The position numbers were made by a program, and so were the translations under genes. Source: an uncultured Ralstonia sp. (lineage in GTDB: Bacteria > Pseudomonadota > Gammaproteobacteria > Burkholderiales > Burkholderiaceae). From it: DNA of 45,223 nt. The notes below the pieces were generated by a model. The model was given only the letters and a program-made list of their open reading frames with translations, had not been told where the DNA came from and did not search any database. Positions 11,173 through 19,370 of the stretch are shown here, in pieces; within the stretch, counting starts at the first letter, position 1, and every line of letters starts with the position of its first letter. The stretch is taken from NCBI GenBank assembly GCA_913056305.1, contig CAJXMR010000017.1:1-45223 (forward strand). The letters run 5' to 3'.

Positions 11173-11508
11173 ATGCGCCTGATCACGCTGTTCCTGATGC
11201 TGTTGCTGCTTGCCATCCAGTACCCGCTCTGGCTGGGCAAGGGCGGCTGGCTGCGCGTGTGGGATATGCAAAAGCAGGTGAGCGCGCAGAACCAGCGCAA
11301 CGCTGAGCTCAAGCAGCGCAACACCAAGCTCGAAGGCGAAGTGAAGGACCTGAAGGAAGGCACGGGCGCCGTCGAAGAGCGCGCGCGCTATGAGCTGGGG
11401 ATGGTCAAGGACGACGAAGGCTTCGTCCAGTTCGTCGCACCGGCCCCCAAGACCAGCGAAACCCCACCGCTGCCGCCGCCCCCGACCGGGCAGCAGAACC
11501 GGCACTGA
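11173..11508 (+). CDS. ftsB: Cell division protein FtsB (septum formation initiator)
   Basis: FtsB is a bitopic membrane protein that forms a subcomplex with FtsL and FtsQ in the divisome. The 111-residue protein has a short cytoplasmic start, one membrane helix ([19 protein letters not shown]), a periplasmic coiled coil ([20 protein letters not shown] to about residue 65), then the [14 protein letters not shown] motif and a Pro-rich tail. ATG 11173 was preferred to an in-frame TTG at 11155 because the family begins with MRL next to the helix. Its position after eno is widely conserved in Proteobacteria. Confidence 0.95.
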   Translation: MRLITLFLMLLLLAIQYPLWLGKGGWLRVWDMQKQVSAQNQRNAELKQRNTKLEGEVKDLKEGTGAVEERARYELGMVKDDEGFVQFVAPAPKTSETPPLPPPPTGQQNRH

Positions 11509-11571
11509 GCGTGCCGGGCGAACGCGTGACCAGCAGGGTCGACGCGATCGCCTCCTGAAAATTCCTCTGGC

Positions 11572-11976
11572 CTACCAGTAGTACGGATAGCCCCACACGG
11601 GCGCGCCGTAGCTGAATCCCCAGCCGCCATGGTGGCGCCAGCCGCTGCCGTAGAACACCGAATAGCTGCCGTAGGCCGGATAGGGCGCGTAATAGGGCGT
11701 CGCCACGTATTCGCGCATGCGCGCTTCGCGCTCGGCCGCCTGGTCGGATTCACGCAGGGCCTTGGCGTTCAGGTCGTCGAGCTTCTTGCGTTCTTCCGGT
11801 GTGAGCGGAGCGGGCGCGGAAGCTTGGGTATCGGCGGGCATGCGCGCCGTGTAGGGGGTGCCGCCTGGTCCGCGCGGGACGTAGACGCAGGCGGATGCCA
11901 GCGCTGCCGCCAGCGCAGGCAGGGCCAGCCGGGCAACGTTGGACAGGGTGGTCGGTGACGTGGTTGAAGAGGGCAT
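11572..11976 (-). CDS. Small putative lipoprotein, Tyr/Gly-rich C-terminus
   Basis: I do not recognise a named family for this 134-residue protein. It has a signal-peptide-like start with a hydrophobic segment (VARLALPALAAALASAC). The Cys at about residue 30 could be a lipidation site, although the lipobox (ASAC) is not ideal. A polar helical stretch follows (LTPEERKKLDDLNAKALRES), then a low-complexity tail rich in Tyr, Gly, Pro and Trp that ends WGYPYYW. It is probably anchored in the envelope. It is convergent with ftsB. Confidence 0.75.
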   Translation of the reverse strand: MPSSTTSPTTLSNVARLALPALAAALASACVYVPRGPGGTPYTARMPADTQASAPAPLTPEERKKLDDLNAKALRESDQAAEREARMREYVATPYYAPYPAYGSYSVFYGSGWRHHGGWGFSYGAPVWGYPYYW

Positions 11977-12014
11977 GGTGCGCTCCGCGATCAGGAACAG
12001 GCTTCGCGTTTAGA

Positions 12015-12049
12015 GCGTCAGCGGCACCCGGAAGTGCCGCCGCTGACGC
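12015..12049 (-). terminator. Terminator-like hairpin downstream of hslO
   Basis: GCGTCAGCGG (12015-12024) pairs perfectly with 12040-12049, with three more pairs inside after a 3-nt bulge. On the minus strand it begins about 24 nt after the hslO stop codon. There is no proper T-tract after the stem, so termination would be weak or Rho-assisted. Confidence 0.5.
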
Positions 12050-12072
12050 ATCTTCATACTATGTCGCCGGAA

Positions 12073-13086
12073 TCAGTGGTGCTGCCCGGGGGTGCCCTGG
12101 CTGCTCTCGACCACCGTGCCCTGCGCGAACAGCTGCGCACAATCGACCGAGTCGAAGGCGTAGTGCTGGCCGCAGAACTCGCAGTCGATCTCCACCTTGC
12201 CGCGCTCCTGCAGGATGTCGTCGATCTCTTCCTGGCCGAGCGTGCGCAGCATCGCCCCCACGCGCGCCCGCGAGCACGAGCAGCGGAAGCGCGGCAGCAG
12301 CGGCTCGAACATGCGGATGCCGGCGTGCTCCATTTCTTCCCAGTAGAGCCGCTTGATGAGCGTGTCGATGGGCTGCTCCAGCAGTTCGTCCCGGCGCAGC
12401 GTCGTGCCGAGTTGGCAGACGCGCTCCCAGGTGTCGAGGTCTTGGCTGTGCACGTCTTCGTGCAGCGGCTGGCCGGTCTCGCCCACCTGCGCGGGCTCGT
12501 TGCCGGGCCGGCCTTCCATCGCGCCGCCATAGGACGGCAGGCGCTGCAGCAGCATGCCGGAAGCGATCTTGTCGTCCGCCGCCAGCCACAGGCGCGTGTC
12601 GAGCTGTTCCGAGGTCTGCATGTAATGCTCCAGCACCTCGGTCATGCTGCTCAGGGGCCCGGTCGTGTCGGCCAGCGGCACGATGCCCTGGTACGGCTGC
12701 TGGCCCGGCAGCTTGTCTTGCGGATCGAGCGTGATGGCGAAACGGCCGTGGCCGTGCGCATTGACCATCGAGGCCAGCGTGGCATCGTCGGCAATCTCGG
12801 CGCCGTCGGCCAGCTTGGCGGTGGCGCGCATCGACAGGTCGGAATTGCACTCCACCACCAGCATGCGCACCGGGCCGTCGCCGTGCAGCTGCATGATCAG
12901 CGCGCCGTTGAACTTGAGGTTGGCCGACAGCAGCGCGGCAGCGGCCATCATCTCGCCCAGCAGCGTGCGCACCGGGGCGGGGTAGTTGCGGCGGCGCACG
13001 ACCTCTTGCCAGGTCCCTTCCAGGCGCACCAGTTCACCGCGCACCGGCGCGGCGTCGAATACGAATTTCTTCAGTTCGTCAGTCAT
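12073..13086 (-). CDS. hslO: Hsp33 redox-regulated chaperone
   Basis: Hsp33 is a cytoplasmic holdase switched on by oxidative unfolding when its zinc-binding cysteines form disulphides. The 337-residue protein begins MTDELKKFVFDAAPVRGELVRLEGTW. It carries the zinc motif in its C-terminal part, first CSC (in RFRCSCSR) and then CEFC (in IDCEFCGQHYAFD), the CxC and CxxC arrangement needed for redox sensing. The start overlaps the stop of the upstream carbonic anhydrase gene by 4 nt (ATGA at 13083-13086), implying translational coupling. A longer open frame upstream overlaps that gene and is not used. Confidence 0.96.
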   Translation of the reverse strand: MTDELKKFVFDAAPVRGELVRLEGTWQEVVRRRNYPAPVRTLLGEMMAAAALLSANLKFNGALIMQLHGDGPVRMLVVECNSDLSMRATAKLADGAEIADDATLASMVNAHGHGRFAITLDPQDKLPGQQPYQGIVPLADTTGPLSSMTEVLEHYMQTSEQLDTRLWLAADDKIASGMLLQRLPSYGGAMEGRPGNEPAQVGETGQPLHEDVHSQDLDTWERVCQLGTTLRRDELLEQPIDTLIKRLYWEEMEHAGIRMFEPLLPRFRCSCSRARVGAMLRTLGQEEIDDILQERGKVEIDCEFCGQHYAFDSVDCAQLFAQGTVVESSQGTPGQHH

Positions 13087-13610
13087 CCATCGATCCGTTT
13101 CAGTTGCTGCTTGTACATCGCCTGGCGCACGGCATAAGTCTCGGTATTCATGCGCATCTTGGCGACGTCTTCGTCTGTCAGTGTCCGCACCGCCTTGGCC
13201 GGGGCGCCCAGGATCAGCGAGCGATCCGGGAAGACCTTGCCTTCCGTGATGATCGCGCCTGCGCCCACCAGGCATTCCTTGCCGATCACCGCCCGGTTGA
13301 GCACCACTGCCTGGATGCCGATCAGCGAGCCCTCGCCGATGGTGCAGCCGTGCAGCATGGCCTGGTGGCCGATCGTCACGTTGTCGCCGATGTCGAGCGG
13401 GCAACCCGGGTCGGTGTGCAGCACGGCGCCTTCCTGCACGTTGCTGGCCGTGCCCACCACGATCGGCTCGTTGTCGCCGCGGATGACCGCGCCGGGCCAG
13501 ACGCTGGCGCGTGCCTTGAGCTCCACGCGGCCGATCACGGTGGCTTCTGCCGCCACGTAGGCGTCGTCGTCAATGGTCGGGGCAACGTCGCCGAGTTGGT
13601 AGAGGGCCAT
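13083..13610 (-). CDS. Gamma-carbonic anhydrase family protein (YrdA type)
   Basis: A 175-residue left-handed beta-helix protein of the gamma-carbonic anhydrase/YrdA/PaaY group, probably a trimer with metal bound by three His residues between subunits. It starts MALYQLGDVAPTIDDDAYVA. The metal ligands fit the conserved His residues in VLHTDPG, TIGHQAMLHGC and the hexapeptide turns around them. Whether it hydrates CO2 is not known for most members of this branch. It is the upstream gene of a two-gene operon with hslO. Confidence 0.93.
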   Translation of the reverse strand: MALYQLGDVAPTIDDDAYVAAEATVIGRVELKARASVWPGAVIRGDNEPIVVGTASNVQEGAVLHTDPGCPLDIGDNVTIGHQAMLHGCTIGEGSLIGIQAVVLNRAVIGKECLVGAGAIITEGKVFPDRSLILGAPAKAVRTLTDEDVAKMRMNTETYAVRQAMYKQQLKRIDG

Positions 13611-13728
13611 GCGTTCGTCTCCAGAATCTGTCTAAATGGGGGAAAGGTGCGCGCCTTCAAGCCCGCGCCTCGTCCAGAGGGCGGGCAGGCCGTCGAATAG
13701 AATGCCGGAAAGCCCAAATTGTACGCCG

Positions 13729-14559
13729 ATGACCTCAATCCAGACGCCTGCCACGTCTTTGCGCCACGACGCGCTGGCCGCCCTGTGCCTCACCGATCCA
13801 ACCAGCAAAGTCGACGCCACCCTGCGCCTGGGCGAGCGCGCGCGTGACGCCAGCGACACAGCTTGGGGCGCGGATGAGGCGGTCTTCGCGCCCGCCGCCG
13901 GCATCCCCGGCCGGCCCGATACGCCGCTGCTGGTGCCACCCGCCGAGGTGCCGCGCCGCCGCGCGATCGACCGGCCGCATGGCCGCGCCGTGCTGCTGCA
14001 CGCGCTGGCGCATATCGAATTCAACGCCATCAACCTCGCGCTCGATGCCGTGTGGCGCTTTGCCGGCATGCCGGTCGCCTTCTATCGGGACTGGATGCGC
14101 GTGGCGGCGGAGGAGGCGACGCATTTCTCGTTGCTGACCGCGCACCTGGCCACGCTCGATTGCCGCTACGGTGACCACCCCGCCCACGATGGCCTGTGGC
14201 AGATGACCGAGAAGACCGCCGCCGACCCGCTCGCCCGCATGGCGCTGGTGCCGCGCACGCTGGAGGCGCGCGGGCTGGACGCCTCGCCGCCGATCCGCGC
14301 CAAGCTGGCGGCGGCGGGCGATCTGACCGCGGCCGGCATCCTCGACATCATCCTGCGCGACGAGATTGGCCACGTGGCCGTGGGCAACCGCTGGTACCGC
14401 TGGCTGTGCGACCGCGCCGGGCTGGACCCGCTGCCGACCTATCGTGCGCTGGCCGAACAATACGGAGCACCCCGCCTGCGCGGGCCGTTCAACCTTGACG
14501 CCCGTCGCCAGGCCGGTTTCGACGACGACGAGATCGCCGCGCTGGAAGCGTCGTTCTAA
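13729..14559 (+). CDS. DUF455 family ferritin-like protein
   Basis: The 276-residue protein belongs to the DUF455 family, a ferritin-like four-helix bundle probably with a dinuclear metal site. The expected Glu/His ligands are seen in LAHIEFNAINLAL, EEATHFSLL and LRDEIGHVAVG, the ExxH spacing of diiron proteins. The function is unknown; diiron oxygenase or oxidase chemistry is plausible. ATG 13729 was chosen because conservation starts about there; the frame is open upstream to 13636, but that part lacks conserved sequence. It is divergent from the carbonic anhydrase gene. Confidence 0.9.
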   Translation: MTSIQTPATSLRHDALAALCLTDPTSKVDATLRLGERARDASDTAWGADEAVFAPAAGIPGRPDTPLLVPPAEVPRRRAIDRPHGRAVLLHALAHIEFNAINLALDAVWRFAGMPVAFYRDWMRVAAEEATHFSLLTAHLATLDCRYGDHPAHDGLWQMTEKTAADPLARMALVPRTLEARGLDASPPIRAKLAAAGDLTAAGILDIILRDEIGHVAVGNRWYRWLCDRAGLDPLPTYRALAEQYGAPRLRGPFNLDARRQAGFDDDEIAALEASF

Positions 14560-14585
14560 GCGGCACGTGGTTGGTCATCCATCGC

Positions 14586-14614
14586 TATAATCATCAGAAA
14601 AAGAACGATCGTTC
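14586..14614 (+). promoter_or_regulatory. Candidate -10 box and 12-bp operator palindrome
   Basis: TATAAT at 14586-14591 is followed 11 nt later by the perfect palindrome GAACGATCGTTC (14603-14614), which sits where transcription would start, 23 nt before the hydrolase ATG. Palindromes of this kind are typical TetR-family operators. No TetR gene lies in this window, and no good -35 box is visible. Confidence 0.45.
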
Positions 14615-14637
14615 GATTCTCTTCGGTGACGGAAACC

Positions 14638-15555
14638 ATGGACTCCACCACGCTGCCGGCCACGCGCCACGCCTCCCGCTCCACCTATTTGCCCGTGCGC
14701 GGCTTGCGCTACCACATCCGCGAATGGGGCGAGCCGGGCGCGCCCATCCTGTTCCTGTTCCACGGCTGGATGGATGTGTCGGCGTCGTTCCAGTTCCTGG
14801 TCGATGCGCTGCGCGAGCGCTGGCACATCGTCGCGCCGGACTGGCGCGGCTATGGCCTGACCGCCGCGCCGACCGGTGCGCCTGGCGTGGACTGCTACTG
14901 GTTCGCCGATTACCTGGCCGACCTGGAGGCGATCATTGATCACTATCAGCCGGAGGGGCAGGTCACGCTGGTCGGCCACAGCCTGGGCGCCAATGTGGTG
15001 TGCCTGTACGCGGGCATCCGGCCCGAGCGCGTGCGTCGCGTGGTCGATCTGGAGGGCTTCGGCATGCCGGCCTCCAAGGCATCGCAGGCGCCGCGCCGTT
15101 ACGCGCGCTGGCTCGATGAGCTGAAGGACAAGCCGCGCCTGAACACCTACGCCACCGTCGACGACGTGGCCGCCCGCCTGCAGAAGACCAACCCGCGCCT
15201 GCCTGCCGACAAGGCCGCCTTCCTCGCCCAGCACTGGTCGCGCCAGAACGCCGACGGCCGCTGGGAAATCCTCGGCGATCCGGCCCACAAGATTGTCAAC
15301 CCGCAGCTCTATCGGCTGGACGAGGTGATGGAGGTCTGGCGCCGCGTGACAGCGCCGGTGCTGCACGTCGAGGCGGTCGACTCCCCCACGCTGAAAGCGC
15401 TGGCTGGCGAGGTGCCGCTGCCGGAGTTCAAGTCGCGCTTTACCGCGTTCCAGGATTTCCGCGAGGTGCTGATCGCCGATGCGGCTCACATGCTGCACCA
15501 CGACCAGCCCGAGCAGGTGGCGGCGTTGATCGAGGGATTCTGCCGCGAGGCCTGA
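14638..15555 (+). CDS. Alpha/beta hydrolase
   Basis: A 305-residue alpha/beta-hydrolase-fold protein similar in layout to epoxide hydrolases and haloalkane dehalogenases. The oxyanion-hole motif is LFHGWMD, the nucleophile elbow is LVGHSLGANVV with Ser, and the final His is in DAAHMLHHDQPE. A cap region lies between residues of about 140 and 220. The ATG at 14638 was preferred to a GTG at 14626. Its own promoter with a TetR-like palindrome suggests substrate-induced expression. It converges with the DUF4166 gene, with only 9 nt between stops. Confidence 0.9.
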   Translation: MDSTTLPATRHASRSTYLPVRGLRYHIREWGEPGAPILFLFHGWMDVSASFQFLVDALRERWHIVAPDWRGYGLTAAPTGAPGVDCYWFADYLADLEAIIDHYQPEGQVTLVGHSLGANVVCLYAGIRPERVRRVVDLEGFGMPASKASQAPRRYARWLDELKDKPRLNTYATVDDVAARLQKTNPRLPADKAAFLAQHWSRQNADGRWEILGDPAHKIVNPQLYRLDEVMEVWRRVTAPVLHVEAVDSPTLKALAGEVPLPEFKSRFTAFQDFREVLIADAAHMLHHDQPEQVAALIEGFCREA

Positions 15556-15564
15556 GCGTCCGCC

Positions 15565-16119
15565 TCAGTCGACAGGGTGCTGGGCCTGCACCGTGGTCAG
15601 GTCCAGATAGCCGCGATACGCCGCCACCACGCCCAGCAGCGGCACGCTGGCACGCACGTTGAAGTGCAGGCGGTCGCCGTGGCCGGTTTCCTCGGCCACC
15701 ACCGCCGGCCGCAGCCAGGCGGGGCAGGGGATGCCGAGAAAGTGCACGCCCTGCAGGTGCATCCGCAGCGTGCCGGCCTCCGCTTCCAACACGAAGAACA
15801 AGCGCGTCGCGCCGAGCTTCTCCATGATGCGGCCCCGATGCAGCGACAGCGTGGAGCGCATCGTGTGGCGCGGGAAATGGCGTGTCCAGGTTTCTTCGGT
15901 GGGCGTGGCGTGGAGCGCGAAGCGGATCGGCCCGCGCGTTGGCGTGCGCGGCGTGCGGATGCACCACGCGAGCCAGCGCGCGGAGCGCGATGCGGGCGGC
16001 TCGGTTTCGACTTCGCCGTGCAGGGTCACGTGGCCGGCGAGCCGGTGGAACGCCTGTACCGCCGGCGCCAACTGCGCATAGTGTGTGCCGAGCACGATTT
16101 CGTAGAGCGAGGCGGTCAT
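15565..16119 (-). CDS. DUF4166 domain protein
   Basis: A 184-residue protein that fits the DUF4166 family: an N-terminal block (LYEIVLGTHYAQLAPAVQAFH), then GHVTLHGEVETEP, and a C-terminal FNVRASVPLLGVVAAYRGYL. The function is unknown. It starts within the last codons of the saccharopine-dehydrogenase-like gene (ATGA overlap, 16116-16119), so the two are translationally coupled. The third gene upstream is a flavin reductase. The context suggests a small redox pathway acting on a lipid-like or secondary metabolite, but that is inference. Confidence 0.82.
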   Translation of the reverse strand: MTASLYEIVLGTHYAQLAPAVQAFHRLAGHVTLHGEVETEPPASRSARWLAWCIRTPRTPTRGPIRFALHATPTEETWTRHFPRHTMRSTLSLHRGRIMEKLGATRLFFVLEAEAGTLRMHLQGVHFLGIPCPAWLRPAVVAEETGHGDRLHFNVRASVPLLGVVAAYRGYLDLTTVQAQHPVD

Positions 16120-17228
16120 GCAGACGCTTCCTGCATCGTGATCGCCAGGCCGTCGATCTCGCGTGCGAAATCCGCCAGGGTCAGCAGGCCGACGCACGGC
16201 ATCGCCCCGCGTTGCGGCAGCGTGCCTTCAAAAAAACGGCGGACCAGCGCCGCCGCGGCCAGGGTCGGCACGTACGGGCCGTCGCCGTGGGTGGCCAGCA
16301 GATGCCAGAGGCGGCTGCACGCGCGGCCGTCGGCGTCGCGTCCATCAACGCGGATGTGCATGCCGCCCACGTCCGAGCCCCAATGTAGAAACCAATCCGA
16401 GGCGGCCTTCAGCCAGCGGGTGTGGCGCGACCAGTCCTTCACCAGCCCGGCCCGCGCCAGTGCAGCCATCGTGTTCATGCCGCGATGGAGGAAGCGCAAC
16501 TCCAGCCCCGCGCCAAAGCGCACGTGCGGCGTGCCCGGATAGCGCGGCGGAAACAGCGCCAGGTCCGGCACGTCGCACGGCGACATCAACCGCTCGCCGA
16601 CCGGAGCGGGATAGCGGTGCCGCCACGTGCCGCTCCAGCCATACACGGGTGCGCGCGAGGAGGGCAGCGCCTTGCCGCAATAGCTCAGGATCGCCTGGAT
16701 GGTCGACAGGCCGCGCTCGGTGCGGTTGCCGGGGCTGATGCCGATGTCGATGGTGTCGACGGTTGCCATGTCGCGCGTCAGTTCATCGATGGCTGCGCCG
16801 GAGAGCGCCGGCACCGAGCTGGCGCCACTCACGACCAGCGTGCCGGCCCGCGCGGCGGCGTCGTTCAGCGCAGAGATGCCCTGCACGAAGGCGCGGCCAT
16901 CCGCGAGGTCGATGTAGTGCACACCGGTCTCGATGCAGGCATACGCGACGCGGTAGTCCTGCCCCTGGAACGGCCCGCCGGTATGGATCAGCACGTCGGG
17001 CGCCAGCGCCTGCAACTGCCGGGTGAAATCGGCTGCGTGGATGTCGAGGGCAACGGCCCGCAACGCAGCGCGCGCCTTGGGCTGTAGCGCGTTCGCCAGC
17101 GCAGTGGCTTGCGCCAGCGAGCGCCCCGCAATCGTGATCGTCAGCGTGGCATGCGCCGACAGCCGTTCAACCAGCCGCCTGCCGAAGAAACCATAGCCGC
17201 CGATGACGACGACGTGTCCGCTGCGCAT
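16116..17228 (-). CDS. Saccharopine dehydrogenase-like NAD(P)-binding protein
   Basis: The 370-residue protein has an N-terminal Rossmann fold (VVVIGGYGFFGRRLVERL) and then the saccharopine dehydrogenase-like pattern DVLIHTGGPFQGQDYRVAYACIE, with YIDLADGR. The C-terminal half is family-specific. The true substrate is unlikely to be saccharopine, as such proteins in bacteria often act on other imino or lipid substrates, or are of unknown function. It lies 6 nt after the flavin reductase gene and overlaps the DUF4166 gene by 4 nt, so all three form one operon. Confidence 0.88.
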   Translation of the reverse strand: MRSGHVVVIGGYGFFGRRLVERLSAHATLTITIAGRSLAQATALANALQPKARAALRAVALDIHAADFTRQLQALAPDVLIHTGGPFQGQDYRVAYACIETGVHYIDLADGRAFVQGISALNDAAARAGTLVVSGASSVPALSGAAIDELTRDMATVDTIDIGISPGNRTERGLSTIQAILSYCGKALPSSRAPVYGWSGTWRHRYPAPVGERLMSPCDVPDLALFPPRYPGTPHVRFGAGLELRFLHRGMNTMAALARAGLVKDWSRHTRWLKAASDWFLHWGSDVGGMHIRVDGRDADGRACSRLWHLLATHGDGPYVPTLAAAALVRRFFEGTLPQRGAMPCVGLLTLADFAREIDGLAITMQEASA

Positions 17229-17234
17229 CGGCTT

Positions 17235-18314
17235 TCAGCCCGCCGTCACGTGCAGCTTGGACTGCAGGCCCGCATCGTTGCTGGTATGCATGTGGACCAG
17301 CGTCTTGTCGGGATTCACATAGCGGTACGCGCGCCGCAGCGCCATCGCCACCTCGTGGAAGCCCGACAGGATCAGCTTCTGCTTGTTCGGGTACAGCGCG
17401 ATATCGCCGGCGGCAAACACGCCGGGGCGTGAGCTTTCATACGCGGTGGTCTCCACCACGATGCGCCCTGCGCGCATCTCGACGCCCCAGTTGGCGATCG
17501 GGCCGGGCTCGGAGACCAGCCCATACAGCGCGATCAGTTCATCGCAGGGGAGCACGGCTTCGCCTTCGCGCTGGCGGATGGCGGCGCCGGTGAGGGTGCC
17601 GTCGGGCGTGCTGTCCAGCCGGCTGATCATGCCGACGATGAAGTCCATCTCGCCGGCCGCCACCGATGCACGCATCTCGGCCACCGACGCATCGGCCGCG
17701 CGGAAGCCCTCGCGCCGGTGCACCAGCGTCACGCGCGCGGCGATCTTGCGCAGCGCCAGCGCCCAGTCCAGCGCCGAATCGCCGCCGCCGGCCACCACCA
17801 CTTGCTTGCCCGCGAAGCGCGCGGTGTCGCGCACGGCGTAGTGCAGGTGGCGGTCTTCCAGCGCGGCGGCTTCGGGCAGGGCGACGCGCTGCGGCGCGAA
17901 GGCGCCGTTGCCGGCGGTGACGAGCACGGCGGCGCAATCGAACACATCGCCGGCACTGGTGGTGACGCGGAAGCGCTCGCCATGCGCGGCGGGGATCGTC
18001 TCCACCGTCTCCGCGCGGCGGCTGCACAGGATTGGGTAGCCGAACGGCGCGCACTGCGCCATCAACCGGTCGACCAGCTCCTGTGCCGTGCACGAGACCA
18101 GCGCGGGAATGTCGTAGATCGGCTTCTCCGGATACAGCTCGGTGCACTGGCCGCCGGGGCGGTCCAACGCATCCACCAGCACGCACGACAGCCCCAGCAC
18201 GCCCGCCTCGAACGCGGCGAACAGGCCGACCGGCCCGGCGCCCACGATGAGCACGTCGATGCGCTGATCGACCGGCTGGATGGCATCGGCGGGGAGGGTG
18301 GTCTGGGCAGTCAT
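17235..18314 (-). CDS. Ferredoxin-NADP reductase, thioredoxin reductase-like type
   Basis: A 359-residue two-dinucleotide-binding flavoprotein. The FAD site is DVLIVGAGPVGLFAAFEAG, the NAD(P)H site is VVVAGGGDSALDWALAL, and the second FAD contact is GVFAAGDIA. It lacks the CxxC redox pair of thioredoxin reductases, so it fits the thioredoxin-reductase-like ferredoxin/flavodoxin-NADP reductases, which move electrons between NADPH and ferredoxin. ATG 18314 was chosen over an upstream in-frame start that would add 32 unconserved residues. It is the first gene of the minus-strand operon with the saccharopine-dehydrogenase-like and DUF4166 genes. Confidence 0.9.
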   Translation of the reverse strand: MTAQTTLPADAIQPVDQRIDVLIVGAGPVGLFAAFEAGVLGLSCVLVDALDRPGGQCTELYPEKPIYDIPALVSCTAQELVDRLMAQCAPFGYPILCSRRAETVETIPAAHGERFRVTTSAGDVFDCAAVLVTAGNGAFAPQRVALPEAAALEDRHLHYAVRDTARFAGKQVVVAGGGDSALDWALALRKIAARVTLVHRREGFRAADASVAEMRASVAAGEMDFIVGMISRLDSTPDGTLTGAAIRQREGEAVLPCDELIALYGLVSEPGPIANWGVEMRAGRIVVETTAYESSRPGVFAAGDIALYPNKQKLILSGFHEVAMALRRAYRYVNPDKTLVHMHTSNDAGLQSKLHVTAG

Positions 18315-18464
18315 GGCAAGGAGAAGTGGACGAAACAATGGAGCCACTATAGCGCGCTGCAACACCCGTGCCGCCAACGCCAGCACGGCCAGTCGGGTCT
18401 TCCGGGGCATTCGGCGGATATTCCGCGCGCCGCGCGCCGGCCACCCGATACCGCGTCGCAGCAG

Positions 18465-18470
18465 TAAAAT
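18465..18470 (+). promoter_or_regulatory. -10-like element directly before the PHP gene
   Basis: TAAAAT ends 6 nt before the ATG at 18477, so transcription would start at or next to the start codon. No Shine-Dalgarno sequence is present, which suggests a leaderless mRNA. No clear -35 box is visible. Confidence 0.35.
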
Positions 18471-18476
18471 GGATGG

Positions 18477-19337
18477 ATGCTGAATTTATCTGCCGCTTCC
18501 CCCATCAACGCCGACCTGCACTGCCACTCCACGGTGTCGGACGGCCTGCTTGCGCCGCAAGAGGTGGCCGCCCGCGCCGCCGCCCACGGCGTGACGCTGT
18601 GGGCGCTGACCGACCACGACGAGGTGGGCGGACAGGCTGCCGCGCGCGCGGCCGCGCAGTCACTGGGCATGGACTACTTGCCGGGCGTGGAGATTTCCGT
18701 CACCTGGGCGGGGCGCACGCTGCATATCGTCGGGCTGGGCATCGATCCGGAGAACGCCGCACTGGTGCAGGGGCTGGAACGCACCCGCTCGGGCCGCTGC
18801 GCACGCGCCGAGGACATCAGCGCGGCGCTGGCCAAGCTTGGCATTGCCGACGCCTATGAGGGCGCGCTGGCCTACGCCGGCAACCCCGACATGGTCTCGC
18901 GCACGCACTTCGCGCGCTTTCTGGTCGAGCACGGCCATTGCGCGAACATCTCCGAGGTGTTCGACCGCTACCTGGGCGACGGCAAGCCGGGTTACGTACC
19001 GCACCGCTGGGCGCGCCTGGCCGATGCCATTGGCTGGATCCACGGCGCGGGCGGCGTCGCGGTGATGGCGCATCCGGGCCGCTATACGCTGTCGCTGATC
19101 GAGCACAGCGCGCTGTTCGACGAATTCAAGGACCTTGGCGGCGAGGCCGTCGAGGTGGTCACCGGCAGCCACACGCCCGACCAGTACGCCTATTACGCCG
19201 ACGTGGCGCGCCGCTATGGCCTGATGGCCTCGCGTGGCTCGGATTTCCACGGCCCCGGCGAAGGGCGTGTGGAGTTGGGCGAACTGCCGCCATTGCCCGC
19301 CAACCTGACGCCGGTGTGGAGCCGGTGGATGTCGTAG
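18477..19337 (+). CDS. PHP-domain phosphatase (3',5'-nucleoside bisphosphate phosphatase type)
   Basis: The 286-residue protein has the PHP fold with its metal-binding residues in DLHCHSTVSDGLL, LTDHDEVGG, GVEISV, VMAHPGRY and SRGSDFHGPG. Members close to this (YciV/RnmA-like) remove a phosphate from 3',5'-nucleoside bisphosphates such as pAp, and some also trim RNA 5' ends. A manganese-type trinuclear site is expected. It leads the plus-strand run with the YciO-type gene 33 nt downstream, the order also seen in E. coli (trpH-yciO). Confidence 0.92.
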   Translation: MLNLSAASPINADLHCHSTVSDGLLAPQEVAARAAAHGVTLWALTDHDEVGGQAAARAAAQSLGMDYLPGVEISVTWAGRTLHIVGLGIDPENAALVQGLERTRSGRCARAEDISAALAKLGIADAYEGALAYAGNPDMVSRTHFARFLVEHGHCANISEVFDRYLGDGKPGYVPHRWARLADAIGWIHGAGGVAVMAHPGRYTLSLIEHSALFDEFKDLGGEAVEVVTGSHTPDQYAYYADVARRYGLMASRGSDFHGPGEGRVELGELPPLPANLTPVWSRWMS

Positions 19338-19370
19338 CACCCACCCGATCCATTTCCCCACCGGCCCCGC

